From the NCBI GenBank assembly GCA_028867785.1, contig JAGWFS010000001.1, forward strand, positions 62,001 to 126,000: a stretch of DNA of 64,000 nt. Direction: 5' to 3'. Source of the stretch: Nitrososphaerota archaeon. Its GTDB lineage: Archaea; Thermoproteota; Nitrososphaeria; Nitrososphaerales; Nitrosopumilaceae. The translations under genes were made by a program, and so were the position numbers. Numbering within the stretch: the first letter of the stretch is position 1; every line of letters starts with the position of its first letter. Below, piece after piece: positions 9,156 through 18,879 of the stretch. The notes under the pieces are model-generated. The model was not told where the DNA came from. It saw nothing but the letters and a program-made list of their open reading frames with translations, and did no database searches.

Positions 9156-10625
9156 CTATTTTGTTCTAATTTCTATATGTTTTCCCTCAAGGGTGTAATC
9201 CAGACTTTGATAGGGGTAATGTGATGTATCATACTGTGAAAGATTTCCATCAAGTATGGCTATGGTTTTTGTGGAATGATAAAGATCTTCAAGCTTTTTT
9301 TCAGTCTTGGCGTCAATTAGGAAATGAGGATCTGCAACAAGCACAGTCTTGGTGATATGAGGGTGTTCATAGTCTACATAGTAATAAAACCACACATTCT
9401 GTTTGAAAAAGACATCACTTAATATCCAAGAATAAGTAGGTCCAGCAAAAATGATCTTGTCATACTCGTCATTTTTTACATTATGTGTAACATAAGAGAT
9501 AGTCAAGTATTCTGCTTTCGTCATGTCTGTGTTAATTAGCTGTACAAGGTTGACTAGCCCAAAAAGACAGATGCCAGATATTATGACAAGCATGCTTATC
9601 TGTGAAGCTTTTTTCCGAGGTATTTTATCAAATAATTTTACTATGAAAACCCCTATGGAAATACACATCACAGGTATGATGGGAATCCAGTAAAAGTATT
9701 GATTATAACCAATCAAATACAGAAAAATTACAAAAGGAACAAACCAACTGAGTATAAAATAATCCTTTTTGATTGCAGCAAAGGCAAAAGCTGCAATCGC
9801 AAGACAAAATAGAACCGGGTCTATCTCCACAAATGTTTTGGAGATGCCATATAGATCTGATCCGCCAACCCTGTGAGTCTGCAAATAAAATACATCATAT
9901 GTCCAACTGGAGAAATTGTTTGACTCTATGCTCTGGATGGGCCATAGAAGAGGAATCAGAATTACTGGCGCTAACCATAACAACAACATCCTAAGGCGTC
10001 TTTGATTGTAGAAGAAAACAAGACTGCCAACAAGCAGAATCATGGTAAAGGATGAGACTTTTGTAAATATTGCAAGACCTAAACATATGCCAGATATTAA
10101 AACCAGGAGAGTTCTGTATTTGGAATCCTTTGAGTGAAGGGCAGCTAATACCGACAGTAAGAGAAAAGGAAGGAGTATATTGTCAAGTAAGATTCTCCTA
10201 AATAGCCATGATATGGGCATTACAGCAAATAATGCTGAAGAAATCAAAGCTACTTTTTTGCCATAACGTTTCTCTGCAATCTTGAAAATGAGAAAGGTAT
10301 CAATTATAGCAAGAGCCCCCATGAGAATCCTTGGAATCAAATAAAGCAGAGAGATCGAGTTTTCATCTCCTGAGGAATGCAAGATATATGGATATCCAAT
10401 AACTTTGAAGACTCCTGCAAGAAAAATCTGTCCAAAAAAAGGATGATCATATAGTGCGCCCTCCTCGGGACCAAAGCCATCTAAAATATGCATTGTTCTG
10501 TGCATATAGACTCCTTCATCAAAGAAAATATCTGGAAAGCCTGCTGCATTCCAAAGATGTGTAAAAGCTGAAAGTATCAAGATTAAAACGAGCGCAAGAT
10601 GACTATACTTCTCAATTCGAATCAT
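9156..10625 (-). CDS. GT39-like membrane glycosyltransferase (Pmt family)
   Basis: A polytopic membrane protein of about 489 residues with roughly a dozen hydrophobic segments. After the first membrane helix comes PDIFFDEGVYMHRT, the acidic DE motif of GT-C enzymes, and YDHPFFGQIFLAG follows, as in the dolichyl-phosphate-mannose protein mannosyltransferase family. Such enzymes transfer sugars from a lipid-linked donor outside the membrane. The start at ATG 10625 is preferred over 10640 (both possible). It stands alone among secreted-protein genes, many of whose products are rich in N-x-S/T sites, so a role in glycosylating them is plausible but inferred. Confidence 0.8.
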   Translation of the reverse strand: MIRIEKYSHLALVLILILSAFTHLWNAAGFPDIFFDEGVYMHRTMHILDGFGPEEGALYDHPFFGQIFLAGVFKVIGYPYILHSSGDENSISLLYLIPRILMGALAIIDTFLIFKIAEKRYGKKVALISSALFAVMPISWLFRRILLDNILLPFLLLSVLAALHSKDSKYRTLLVLISGICLGLAIFTKVSSFTMILLVGSLVFFYNQRRLRMLLLWLAPVILIPLLWPIQSIESNNFSSWTYDVFYLQTHRVGGSDLYGISKTFVEIDPVLFCLAIAAFAFAAIKKDYFILSWFVPFVIFLYLIGYNQYFYWIPIIPVMCISIGVFIVKLFDKIPRKKASQISMLVIISGICLFGLVNLVQLINTDMTKAEYLTISYVTHNVKNDEYDKIIFAGPTYSWILSDVFFKQNVWFYYYVDYEHPHITKTVLVADPHFLIDAKTEKKLEDLYHSTKTIAILDGNLSQYDTSHYPYQSLDYTLEGKHIEIRTK

Positions 10626-10880
10626 CGCCATAATCTCCAATAACTTGTGGATTTCTTGGTCACAGGATTGACGGAATTCTAGTAATAATAAAATTGTTCA
10701 CTAGTTCGAGGTTCTTCACCGAATCATAACTTTGGCTTCATATCTCTGAGTACGAGTCTTACAGGTCAGACTTGTGAGAGTCATAAGAGAGAATATGGCA
10801 TGAATACGTTTAGGTTGATGTTTTCCAGTCAACTGTAATACAGTGGTCTAAATAATACAGTTTGATACCTAACCAAAAAA

Positions 10881-11984
10881 TTATGGATATGTCCCAATTG
10901 GAATGACTTTCATTATGTTGGCATACCTGCCGTCTATTACTGAAATGTTGTTGAAGAAATAGCTTGGCACAAATATTCTATCGGTAGATGGGTTGACAGC
11001 TACACTCCAGCCAGGTAATGGATGTATCTCATCTTTTTTGGTATTATTGTTGCCGTCTATGACATATAGCGTACTGTTAATTCCATTGGCCACATAGATC
11101 CTGTTTGTAACAGGGTTGACTGCTATTCCTTCAACACCGGGTTTCAGGGTTATAGTGTCTGCAATTTTATTATCAGTACCGTCTATGACTGATACCGTGC
11201 CTTCCTGATAATTGGTCACATAGACTCGGTTTGTAACAGGATTGACTGCAATTTCCATAGGAGTTGCACCAACTGGTATGTCTGCAATCTTTGTATCGGT
11301 ATTTCCATCTATGACTGATACCTTGCCATTATGCCAGCCATGATCAATCCTGTCAAAATGGCGATGTAGCACATAGATGCGGTTTGTATCCGGATTGACG
11401 GCCATTCCAAAAAAACCTGTGCCGATTGGCATGCTTGCAATCTTTGTGTTGGTGCTGCCGTCTATTACAGAAAGTGTGCCGTTCTGTTCAACGTTGTTTT
11501 CTTCAATGTTGGGGCCAAAATGTCGATCAATAATGTATATTCGATTGGTTTCTGGATTTACTGCTACCAGCGGGTTTCCGTCAACTGGTATGTCTGCAAT
11601 CTTTGTACTGGTATTTCCATCTATAACAGCCACAGTGCTGTTGACTTCAATGTTATTGACAAGTAGGTGCTCTGTAACATAGATGCGGTTTGTATCAGGA
11701 TTGATGGCTAATTTTGTAGGCATCATGTCAAGCTGCACGTCTGCAATCTTTTCATTTGTGCTGCCATCTATGACAGATACGGTCCTGCCCATCTCGTTTG
11801 AGACATAGATGCGGTCTGTATCAGGATTTACTGCTGCGTAGACAGAGCCGTTATCCTGAGAGAGACCCATGCCTCCAACTAGATGCCTTGCGTCAGGGCT
11901 TGGTCCGTTTGACGCATGCTGTGTTACATACATGGTAAAAGCCATGCCACTGAAAAAGGCAACCGGTATCGCCATGATCATCAC
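10881..11984 (-). CDS. Secreted YVTN-family beta-propeller
   Basis: A signal sequence followed by seven ~42-residue blades with the signature VAVNPDTNRIYV...SVIDG, the YVTN-type repeat of archaeal surface-layer propellers. There is no further domain. The start is uncertain: the GTG at 11984 begins MMIMAIPVAFF, but the upstream codons encode KTLHLV, matching the K-T-x-H-L-A leader shared by its neighbours. There a CTG overlaps the stop of the previous gene where others have ATG, so the original start may have been lost or CTG may be used. It is the third gene of the operon from the promoter at 14361-14395. Confidence 0.85.
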   Translation of the reverse strand: MMIMAIPVAFFSGMAFTMYVTQHASNGPSPDARHLVGGMGLSQDNGSVYAAVNPDTDRIYVSNEMGRTVSVIDGSTNEKIADVQLDMMPTKLAINPDTNRIYVTEHLLVNNIEVNSTVAVIDGNTSTKIADIPVDGNPLVAVNPETNRIYIIDRHFGPNIEENNVEQNGTLSVIDGSTNTKIASMPIGTGFFGMAVNPDTNRIYVLHRHFDRIDHGWHNGKVSVIDGNTDTKIADIPVGATPMEIAVNPVTNRVYVTNYQEGTVSVIDGTDNKIADTITLKPGVEGIAVNPVTNRIYVANGINSTLYVIDGNNNTKKDEIHPLPGWSVAVNPSTDRIFVPSYFFNNISVIDGRYANIMKVIPIGTYP

Positions 11985-11998
11985 AAGATGAAGCGTCT

Positions 11999-13576
11999 TC
12001 AGTTTGCAAACACCTGAAAGTCTTCAACCTTGAGCACGCGGGTCAGGCCAATGTCCTCGGTTACCCTGATGTTTGTTGTACCGTTTCCAGTGTCTGCTGA
12101 GAACATCACCTCCACCCCCTTCCAGTACGAGCTGCACGACTGGGCAGGATACAGGTCGTTATAGAAGCCCATGTATGAGACGCTTCCATATTGTTTTTCC
12201 TTGGACAGAAATTCTGGCGAGTCGTGTGCCAGCGCGATTGCCTTTGTGACATTGACGGATCTGTTGATCTTTTCCATCTGGCTTCCAAAGGACTCGGTGC
12301 AGTTGAGCCTGATTGCGCGCTGGACTGGAAACCCTGCTGAACTAAACCATGATTCTCCAGTCCCGTTGTCATCGTACGAGAATTTTATTTCGGCGTAGGC
12401 ATACCCGGGTCCGGTCTCGTTGTATTCTGTGCTTATCTTTTCACTCTGGACTGTCACATGCTCGTGCGGTCCAAGTACGTACTTTGACATGGCAAGGCAG
12501 TGCAACCCGTCGGCATGAGTTTTGATGTTGGAAAAATAAACCGAGAGAGGCGAGGCACATCCTCCGTAGTAGGTGATTGGCGCATCTTGGTTGTTTGATA
12601 CTTCGGCGGTTACAAAAAGCGGCATTCCAAGGATGATGGGCTGAGGTGATGCCGTGACATTGTACAGTCCTATCGTTGGAGTTCCAAGTCCTGATATGCC
12701 GGTGATATTCCCTGTCCATGCTGTATTTCTTGCCCATCCCCTCTCAACCAATATCTGGGTGGTGTCAGGTTTTACACATGCGGAAGAGCCGTCCTCTGCT
12801 TTGATAATCAATTGAAGACCAGTATTGCATCGTACAGATTTTGCACTGGTATCAAAAAATTTTACCTGCTGCAATGGGGGAATTATTGAGATATTTTCGG
12901 CCAGTTTTGTAGAGTGTACTGGTTTATTTGATATATCAACATATGTCATGTTGGCTCCGCTGATTCCCACCAGCGAAGTTTCAACACCAAAGTTAAAGCA
13001 CATTGTATCCAAGTCCTGAAAAGCAGACGCGTCAAGCTGTGATGTGTCATATCCAACTGCAAGTGGGATATCCCTACATACGTAAGGCAGTCCCAAGTGA
13101 TAGTATCCCCTTGAGTCAGGTCTGGCTGAGACTGTGTATAAAATTACAGTGCTAGTTGTAGTGTCATTTGGACCAAATGAAATTGTATTTGGCTGGGCTT
13201 TTGATACCATTACATTGTTTACAAATAGATTGCCAAACGAGACTGAATTGCCGGAAACATGAATGTTTTCAACTTTTACCGGGAAGGGATGATCAAGTTT
13301 TGTATTGTTGATATCAATAGAAGAATGCCAACCTGACGGCCTGAGATATTTTACACATATCATGGCAACCGAGTTTGGTTTCATGAGAAGCATTCCTTGT
13401 TTTGGAGAAGATGAATTACCACTCTGAGGTATCGGTGTAGGAATTTCAGATGTGCTGTCATTGCATTTTTTTAGAAAAGAACCAGATGATGTGATACCAT
13501 CAGCTGATACATCGTTGTTAGCAAAAATAAAACCGATGCCAAGAATTGCAATTACAAAATAAGGCATAATTTTCAT
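11999..13576 (-). CDS. Secreted modular protein with RGW module
   Basis: A 525-residue exported protein with an N-terminal signal peptide (1-25). The first ~215 residues contain a sandwich module ending in SRGYYHLGLPYVCRDIPLAV, which recurs in the proteins at 14519 and 16645 (GVYWLYLAQFC, GVYWLSILDPC). Residues ~240-290 hold the RGW module (CNTGLQLIIKAEDGSSACV...ERGWA). The C-terminal ~230 residues are unrecognised, with many Cys and N-x-S/T sites. It overlaps the upstream CDC48-N gene by ATGA and is followed by the YVTN propeller, so three genes are translated together. Confidence 0.8.
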   Translation of the reverse strand: MKIMPYFVIAILGIGFIFANNDVSADGITSSGSFLKKCNDSTSEIPTPIPQSGNSSSPKQGMLLMKPNSVAMICVKYLRPSGWHSSIDINNTKLDHPFPVKVENIHVSGNSVSFGNLFVNNVMVSKAQPNTISFGPNDTTTSTVILYTVSARPDSRGYYHLGLPYVCRDIPLAVGYDTSQLDASAFQDLDTMCFNFGVETSLVGISGANMTYVDISNKPVHSTKLAENISIIPPLQQVKFFDTSAKSVRCNTGLQLIIKAEDGSSACVKPDTTQILVERGWARNTAWTGNITGISGLGTPTIGLYNVTASPQPIILGMPLFVTAEVSNNQDAPITYYGGCASPLSVYFSNIKTHADGLHCLAMSKYVLGPHEHVTVQSEKISTEYNETGPGYAYAEIKFSYDDNGTGESWFSSAGFPVQRAIRLNCTESFGSQMEKINRSVNVTKAIALAHDSPEFLSKEKQYGSVSYMGFYNDLYPAQSCSSYWKGVEVMFSADTGNGTTNIRVTEDIGLTRVLKVEDFQVFAN

Positions 13577-14355
13577 TTTCTAGGTATTTTTTCAAGTTCT
13601 GCAACATATTGCCGGTATGCACGCAATAACTGCTCAAGTGTAGAAATCAGACTCTCATTGCTATTGGCATTTAGAAACTCTTTCACATCATCTACAGTAC
13701 GATTTTCACCAAGCATGCTACGAGTAATGTGTTTTATTTCCTCTTGTTTTACTGATATCTCTTTTTCATATTGTTCCACATCTGTCTTTAATTTTCCCAG
13801 TTTTTCAGAATCAACATGATTCGTTGGATACACAAATTGTGACATCACATATGCTGATCTAGTACTTTTGTTCGTTATTGTAAAGATGGTTTTTTGATCA
13901 ATTACCACATCATCATGTGGTTCTGTACCTATAATTTGAAATGTCAATTTTCCTCCAAAATAAGGAACCATGATGTTGTCATTTTTTGTCACTGGAACAT
14001 TTTCTAGTGCATCTGCAAGATATCTTTCATCAATAGGCGGTATGGACTCGAGCGGTTTTACAGTGATCTTTTCAGCAGGCACTGTCTTTATTCTTCGTAC
14101 GGCAATGGTATCACCTATTTCAGAACCAGTGTTATGCCTGCTCATTCCGTCCACTCTGATGGTTTTGTGTCCTTCATCAGTTTGGCATAGTGGAAGACAT
14201 CGTGCCACAGATCTTTTCTTTCCAGTAATTTCCAAAATGTCTCCAGCTGATGCGCCCAAGAATTCCATGGATTTGTAATCAATGCGTGCCACGGCTCTTC
14301 CTACATCACGGTTATATGCTTCCAAAAGTGTCAGATGGATCGACGCATCATTCAT
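13573..14355 (-). CDS. Stand-alone CDC48 N-domain protein without AAA+ modules (copy 1)
   Basis: A 260-residue protein. Residues ~5-90 form the double-psi barrel of CDC48/VAT-N (LLEAYNRDVGRAVARIDYKS, GDILEITGKKRSVARCLP, IRVDGMSRHNTGSEIGD), and ~95-175 the second CDC48 subdomain (DERYLADALENVPVTKNDNI, MVPYFGGKLTF). In CDC48/p97 this unit binds cofactors and substrates and is followed by two ATPase rings. Here it is followed only by a ~75-residue coiled-coil/helical tail. No Walker motif is present. It is cytosolic, leads an operon with two secreted proteins, and has a paralog at 31277-32247 in the same arrangement. An adaptor or regulator role is inferred. Confidence 0.85.
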   Translation of the reverse strand: MNDASIHLTLLEAYNRDVGRAVARIDYKSMEFLGASAGDILEITGKKRSVARCLPLCQTDEGHKTIRVDGMSRHNTGSEIGDTIAVRRIKTVPAEKITVKPLESIPPIDERYLADALENVPVTKNDNIMVPYFGGKLTFQIIGTEPHDDVVIDQKTIFTITNKSTRSAYVMSQFVYPTNHVDSEKLGKLKTDVEQYEKEISVKQEEIKHITRSMLGENRTVDDVKEFLNANSNESLISTLEQLLRAYRQYVAELEKIPRK

Positions 14356-14360
14356 TTACA

Positions 14361-14395
14361 CATACTGGACAGGTATGATTTAAAAAACTGGCGTA
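14361..14395 (-). promoter_or_regulatory. Island promoter, CDC48-N copy 1 operon
   Basis: In gene direction TACGCCAGTTTTTTAAAT, then ATACCTGTCCAGTATG. The TATA centre is ~28 bp before the ATG at 14355, so the mRNA should be nearly leaderless. Confidence 0.75.
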
Positions 14396-14475
14396 GATTT
14401 CTACAGATCATCTTCTAATCTATTCAAGACTAAACTATTTGATTGCAATAAAGTGCGGAAAAAACAGAAGAATGC

Positions 14476-14509
14476 TGCGCCACTTTTTTAAGCGATACCC
14501 GTACCGTCC
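14476..14509 (+). promoter_or_regulatory. Island promoter, 14519 operon (GTACCGTCC type)
   Basis: TGCGCCACTTTTTTAAG, then ATACCCGTACCGTCC. The ATG at 14519 is ~30 bp after the TATA centre. It lies back to back with the 14361-14395 promoter. Confidence 0.75.
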
Positions 14510-14518
14510 ATATCATAT

Positions 14519-16648
14519 ATGAAAGCGTTGGTATTGGTCGTGGCAATTTCCGTTTTTATTTTTATAATTTTATCCATACCATCTGTCAAGGGTGATTGTA
14601 CATATTGCACTGTCAACCAGATGCCAAAATCTGTACAGCTTATTCAGACTATAGCCTCTGACAAAAGTCTCTATATTCTGTGGTCAGGATATGATGCAAA
14701 TTCCCAACACAGTGCAGTTCTGCTGAGCACAAGTCAGGACGGCGGCTCTAGTTTCAAGGTAAAGGATCTCACAGAATTCGGCATAGGCTCGGTTGACAAG
14801 ATGCAGGTCTCAAACGAGAGTCTGTACCTGATATCCAAAAATACGATAACAGAAAGCAGAGACAACGGAAACTCGTTTGGACAGCCAGTTGTCTTAAATG
14901 GAGAGGGAAACTCGGCAGTCTCTGACCTGATTGCATCCGGCACTAACGTCTATGCAACAATTGATGATGTCATAAAAAATGGTGACGCCTTTCAGATTCT
15001 CTTTAGTGCAAGCAATGACAGTGGTACCACATTTCATACACCGATGAAATTATTTGGAATGCCAGAAACCAGTCAGGATTACTCCCAGATGGCTGCCATT
15101 AAAAATAACGTCTATGTGATTGCAGAAGGAAAATACGTCACACCTGCAGGACCAGTGGGTGTTCTTTTTAAGAAAAGCAATGACAGTGGTACCACATTCA
15201 GTGATACGGTTGACCTTGCAAATGACAGTTCGGTTGATTTTGCACCAAAAATTGCAGCCTCTGGGCCTAACGTATACGTTGTCTGGTCTGAGCTTGGCAG
15301 CAAAGGTGCCCAGCTTTACTTGAGGTCAAGTCAGGATTATGGACAAACTTTTGGCCCTTCTACAAAACTTGGCATAGAGCCTGACTTGGGCACTACTGAT
15401 TGTGATTTTCCAAGAGTGTTGCCGGGTGACAACAACACAGTCTATGTAGCCTGGTGGAGCGTTCACTTTGAGAACCAGACCGAGACTGACACATTACTTT
15501 TTAGGAAAAGCGATGACGGTGGAAAAATATTTGGGGATACAATAACACTCAGCGGCAACAAGACAAGCCCGGAAGACTTGGGACACAACACTGCAGTTGT
15601 TGCGTCGGGAAAAAATGTTTACGCCATGTGGATGTCATATTATGATGTTCAATCAGTAGATAATGTGCAAGTGCTTTTTGTAAAAAGTAACGATGGAGGA
15701 AACACGTTCAGTCGTCCGATAAATCTTGACATGAATTCATTTGGGAGTCCTCAAATGGGGGCACAAAACCCTCAGATCTCACCCTCGGGCAATGATGCTT
15801 ATGCTGCTTGGGATACGGGAAATAGCGACCAAGAGATATATCTTGAGAAAATCTCTAACGGGACAGATTTCAATACAATTCCGGGTTTTGATGTAAATGG
15901 TACAAGCAACACTAACGGCAGCCTGATAATTTATCCCTCGCCTCTCAAGCAACTAATCAACGGGATTGACGCACGTAATATCAAATGTAATGCAGGTCTT
16001 GAGCTAGTACTAGAGGCTAGTAACTCTGCACCTGCCTGTGTGAGGCAAGAAACCGCAACAAAACTGATCTTGCGAGGCTGGGCGTCCGAGATCGTAACTA
16101 ATACGGAAACTGTATCGCAGACAAATTCCAGTCAAACTTCAAGTACCGGTCCGGATTTCAAGCTAGGTCCGGATCTTTTAGGACCAGTACCACACAGGTT
16201 GGTATTTTTCATGAAATCAGACTCTACTGCAAAGATCTTTGTAGAGTATACATCACATGAGCCCAACACTGGAACCATGAACAGCTGGTCAGGAATTGAT
16301 ACTGAGAATATGACAAATTATATGCCGCTTGCCACATCAGAGGTAACAGTCTCTGGCAGTCCGCCATCAATTCCGTTGACAGAGGGGTCTGATACCACTG
16401 TAGTTTATACATTAAGTGCCAAGGAAGGCGTAAAGGGCGTCTACTGGCTATATCTGGCACAATTTTGTGGTTTGATGCCAGTTGCGATAGACATCGATAG
16501 TTCTCATCTTGCTCCTTCTGATATTCCCTTGTACATGGGGTTCAGTAGCTGTCCAGCTCAAGTGCTTGACGGAAAAATTCTTGGCACCTCTGGCGGAACT
16601 GTAGAATACAAGATTGCGCAACCAATCTCACAGGAATACCAGAAATGA
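14519..16648 (+). CDS. Secreted BNR/Asp-box beta-propeller with RGW module
   Basis: A 709-residue protein with a signal peptide (1-25) and a sialidase-type propeller containing seven Asp-box repeats of the form S-x-D-x-G-x-x-F (SQDGGSSF, SRDNGNSF, SNDSGTTF twice, SQDYGQTF, SDDGGKIF, SNDGGNTF). The RGW module follows at about residues 475-525 (SPLKQLINGI, CNAGLELVLEASNSAPACV, LRGWA). The C-terminal ~160 residues hold the sandwich module with GVYWLYLAQFCGLMPVAIDI, shared with 16645. The catalytic Arg triad and Tyr of true sialidases are not evident, so I do not call it an enzyme. First gene of a four-gene operon; overlaps the next by ATGA. Confidence 0.85.
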   Translation: MKALVLVVAISVFIFIILSIPSVKGDCTYCTVNQMPKSVQLIQTIASDKSLYILWSGYDANSQHSAVLLSTSQDGGSSFKVKDLTEFGIGSVDKMQVSNESLYLISKNTITESRDNGNSFGQPVVLNGEGNSAVSDLIASGTNVYATIDDVIKNGDAFQILFSASNDSGTTFHTPMKLFGMPETSQDYSQMAAIKNNVYVIAEGKYVTPAGPVGVLFKKSNDSGTTFSDTVDLANDSSVDFAPKIAASGPNVYVVWSELGSKGAQLYLRSSQDYGQTFGPSTKLGIEPDLGTTDCDFPRVLPGDNNTVYVAWWSVHFENQTETDTLLFRKSDDGGKIFGDTITLSGNKTSPEDLGHNTAVVASGKNVYAMWMSYYDVQSVDNVQVLFVKSNDGGNTFSRPINLDMNSFGSPQMGAQNPQISPSGNDAYAAWDTGNSDQEIYLEKISNGTDFNTIPGFDVNGTSNTNGSLIIYPSPLKQLINGIDARNIKCNAGLELVLEASNSAPACVRQETATKLILRGWASEIVTNTETVSQTNSSQTSSTGPDFKLGPDLLGPVPHRLVFFMKSDSTAKIFVEYTSHEPNTGTMNSWSGIDTENMTNYMPLATSEVTVSGSPPSIPLTEGSDTTVVYTLSAKEGVKGVYWLYLAQFCGLMPVAIDIDSSHLAPSDIPLYMGFSSCPAQVLDGKILGTSGGTVEYKIAQPISQEYQK

Positions 16649-18876
16649 AGATTCTCCATCTTGCAGTTATTGTAATTTTGTCATCCGTGATAGCTGTAAA
16701 TGTAGAAATTGCTTTTGCAGATGAAGGACCAGAATCATTGGGTCCGGGGCCAGTTCAGAACTCTAGCAAGCGTATTGATATTCCGGTAACATTTGCCCCA
16801 ATCAGCGTTGCAGTCAATCCTGTTACCAATATGATATACACAGCTCACACTTCTCTTGCTGATTCAGTATCGGTAATCTCTGGCAAGACAAACAAGACAA
16901 TCTCTGAAATAAAAGTAGGACAAGATCCTGCGCTTGTTAAAGTCAATCCTGTTACAAACATGATATACGTAACCAACACAAACTCGCACTCGGTATCAGT
17001 AATATCTGGTTTGATAAACAAAGTTGTAGATACGGTGCAGGTAGGAGGGTTTCCGGGTTACATACTGATCAATACCGGAACCAATACAATTTACATTGCA
17101 AGTGGAGGCTCAAACACCATCTCTGTAATAGATGGAAAAACAAACAATGTTGTAACTACAATACCTGTTTGCAATATTTCTGGGGCCGTGTCTATTTTTG
17201 CCATGGACCAGACCGAAAATACGATTTATGTAACCTGCACCGGGCCTGACGGTGCTATAGATGTGATATCAGGCACGACAAACAAGGTGGTAGATACCAT
17301 ATCTGTAGGCCGTGATCCCACAAATGTGGTATTCAACCCCAAGACACACATGCTGTACACTGCAAATAATGGCGATTATACGGTCTCTGTCGTATCTGCC
17401 AAGACTGACAAGGTGGTAGATACCATCCCAGTAGAACTCTTTCCATCTGTTGTAGCAGTAAACCCGGATACAAACATGATCTATGTTGCAAATAATTTCA
17501 ACAGCTCTTCCAACAAGCTATCAGTCATAGATGGCCAGACAAACAAAGTAGTGGCGAAAATTCCCATTGGTTCAGGCGCTCAAAACATTGCAATTGATTC
17601 ATCAGACAACATAATCTATGTGGCAAACTATGCCTCAAATTCTATATCTGTAATCTCTGGCAGGACAAACACATTGATTGATACAATACCAGTTGGAGCC
17701 CTTCCAACCTCAATTGCAATCAATGATATCACAAAGACAGTGTATGTCGCAAATTGGAGATCAGACTTTGTATCTATGATACCTATCACATCATTGGATT
17801 TACAGACCACAGAAGCCAATGCTGATAATTCAAATGATGTATACATACAAGACATACAAGTGACGCCATCCACTGTAAAAGTTGGTGAGGCATTCACCGT
17901 ATCTGCAACACTTGTCAACAATTCTACATTTCCAATATTTGTTGACGGCGGTAAATGCTCTGCCCAAGACGTGCAGGCAGAGCTTTTCACCATAACACTT
18001 GATAATCATGTTAAAAACAAGGCAGAAAATATCTACTGTGCAGGGGTAGGTTGGTCTCAATTACTGGATCCTGGAAAAAGCATCACGGGAACTAGTGGTT
18101 ATACTACCAATTATATGGCAACAGAATCAGGAACTGCAACTATTACTGTGGCATTTTCATATCACAGTTTAATTCAGAAAGACCCTAGTCAGACAAGTGC
18201 CGAACAGACAGTATCAAAATCACTCCAGTTTCAGATTCGTGATGTGAATTCAGATAGTTCAGGACCTCCCGTACCTGAAACTCCTTCCCCCCTTCAGCAA
18301 TTCAAGTCAGGAGTCAAAGCAGAAGACGTAAAATGTAATTCTGGTTTTATTCTTGCAATAAATCTGGATTACTCCCCTGCCTGTGTGACAAAATCAAGCG
18401 CAACAAAGTTATTCCTTCGTGGCTGGGCACTTGGCTTTACAAATTATCGACCAGTATATTTCATGGAATCGGGCTCTGCTGCACAAGTGGTGGTACAATA
18501 CCATCCGCGGAATAATCGAGGAAACGCTCTTCCAGATATTCAACTACCTCTTCATTCATGGATGTATGGCTTGAAATCAGATTATCCTGTGGATTCAAAT
18601 GAAATTAAAGCAATAGCAAAGCCAGATTACATTCACACAAGCTCGGTTTCCATTGTAAACTATACCATTACAGCAGGCAATACCAAAGGCGTATACTGGC
18701 TCTCTATTTTAGATCCATGTGTCCTAGTGCCTATTGCTGTAAACCTTGATGAATCGCAGGTTACAACAATGGATCTTCAAAGCCCTGCTGATTCAAGGAG
18801 TTGTCCTCCTCCAGAGGTTCAGTTCCATGTGGTGGGTATTTACAATGCAACTTTGAAATTGATTGGTGTCGATTAG
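16645..18876 (+). CDS. Secreted YVTN beta-propeller with CARDB-like and RGW modules
   Basis: A 743-residue protein: signal peptide (MKILHLAVIVIL..., cleaved near residue 26), then seven YVTN blades (VNPVTNMIYVTN, SVSVISG, VVDTI) to about residue 385. A ~140-residue adhesion-like sandwich starts at VQVTPSTVKVGEAFTVSATL-like strands, then comes the RGW module (SPLQQFKSGVKAEDVKCNSG, SPACV, LRGWA) near 550-600. The sandwich with GVYWLSILDPCVLVPIAV ends the protein. The order propeller - RGW - GVYW sandwich equals that of its upstream neighbour, so the two are chimeric relatives with different propellers. Confidence 0.85.
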   Translation: MKILHLAVIVILSSVIAVNVEIAFADEGPESLGPGPVQNSSKRIDIPVTFAPISVAVNPVTNMIYTAHTSLADSVSVISGKTNKTISEIKVGQDPALVKVNPVTNMIYVTNTNSHSVSVISGLINKVVDTVQVGGFPGYILINTGTNTIYIASGGSNTISVIDGKTNNVVTTIPVCNISGAVSIFAMDQTENTIYVTCTGPDGAIDVISGTTNKVVDTISVGRDPTNVVFNPKTHMLYTANNGDYTVSVVSAKTDKVVDTIPVELFPSVVAVNPDTNMIYVANNFNSSSNKLSVIDGQTNKVVAKIPIGSGAQNIAIDSSDNIIYVANYASNSISVISGRTNTLIDTIPVGALPTSIAINDITKTVYVANWRSDFVSMIPITSLDLQTTEANADNSNDVYIQDIQVTPSTVKVGEAFTVSATLVNNSTFPIFVDGGKCSAQDVQAELFTITLDNHVKNKAENIYCAGVGWSQLLDPGKSITGTSGYTTNYMATESGTATITVAFSYHSLIQKDPSQTSAEQTVSKSLQFQIRDVNSDSSGPPVPETPSPLQQFKSGVKAEDVKCNSGFILAINLDYSPACVTKSSATKLFLRGWALGFTNYRPVYFMESGSAAQVVVQYHPRNNRGNALPDIQLPLHSWMYGLKSDYPVDSNEIKAIAKPDYIHTSSVSIVNYTITAGNTKGVYWLSILDPCVLVPIAVNLDESQVTTMDLQSPADSRSCPPPEVQFHVVGIYNATLKLIGVD

Positions 18877-18879
18877 AAT

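Noticed and set aside
14519-16648. Calling the BNR propeller a sialidase
   Set aside because: Asp-boxes are structural; the arginine triad and nucleophile of sialidases cannot be identified.
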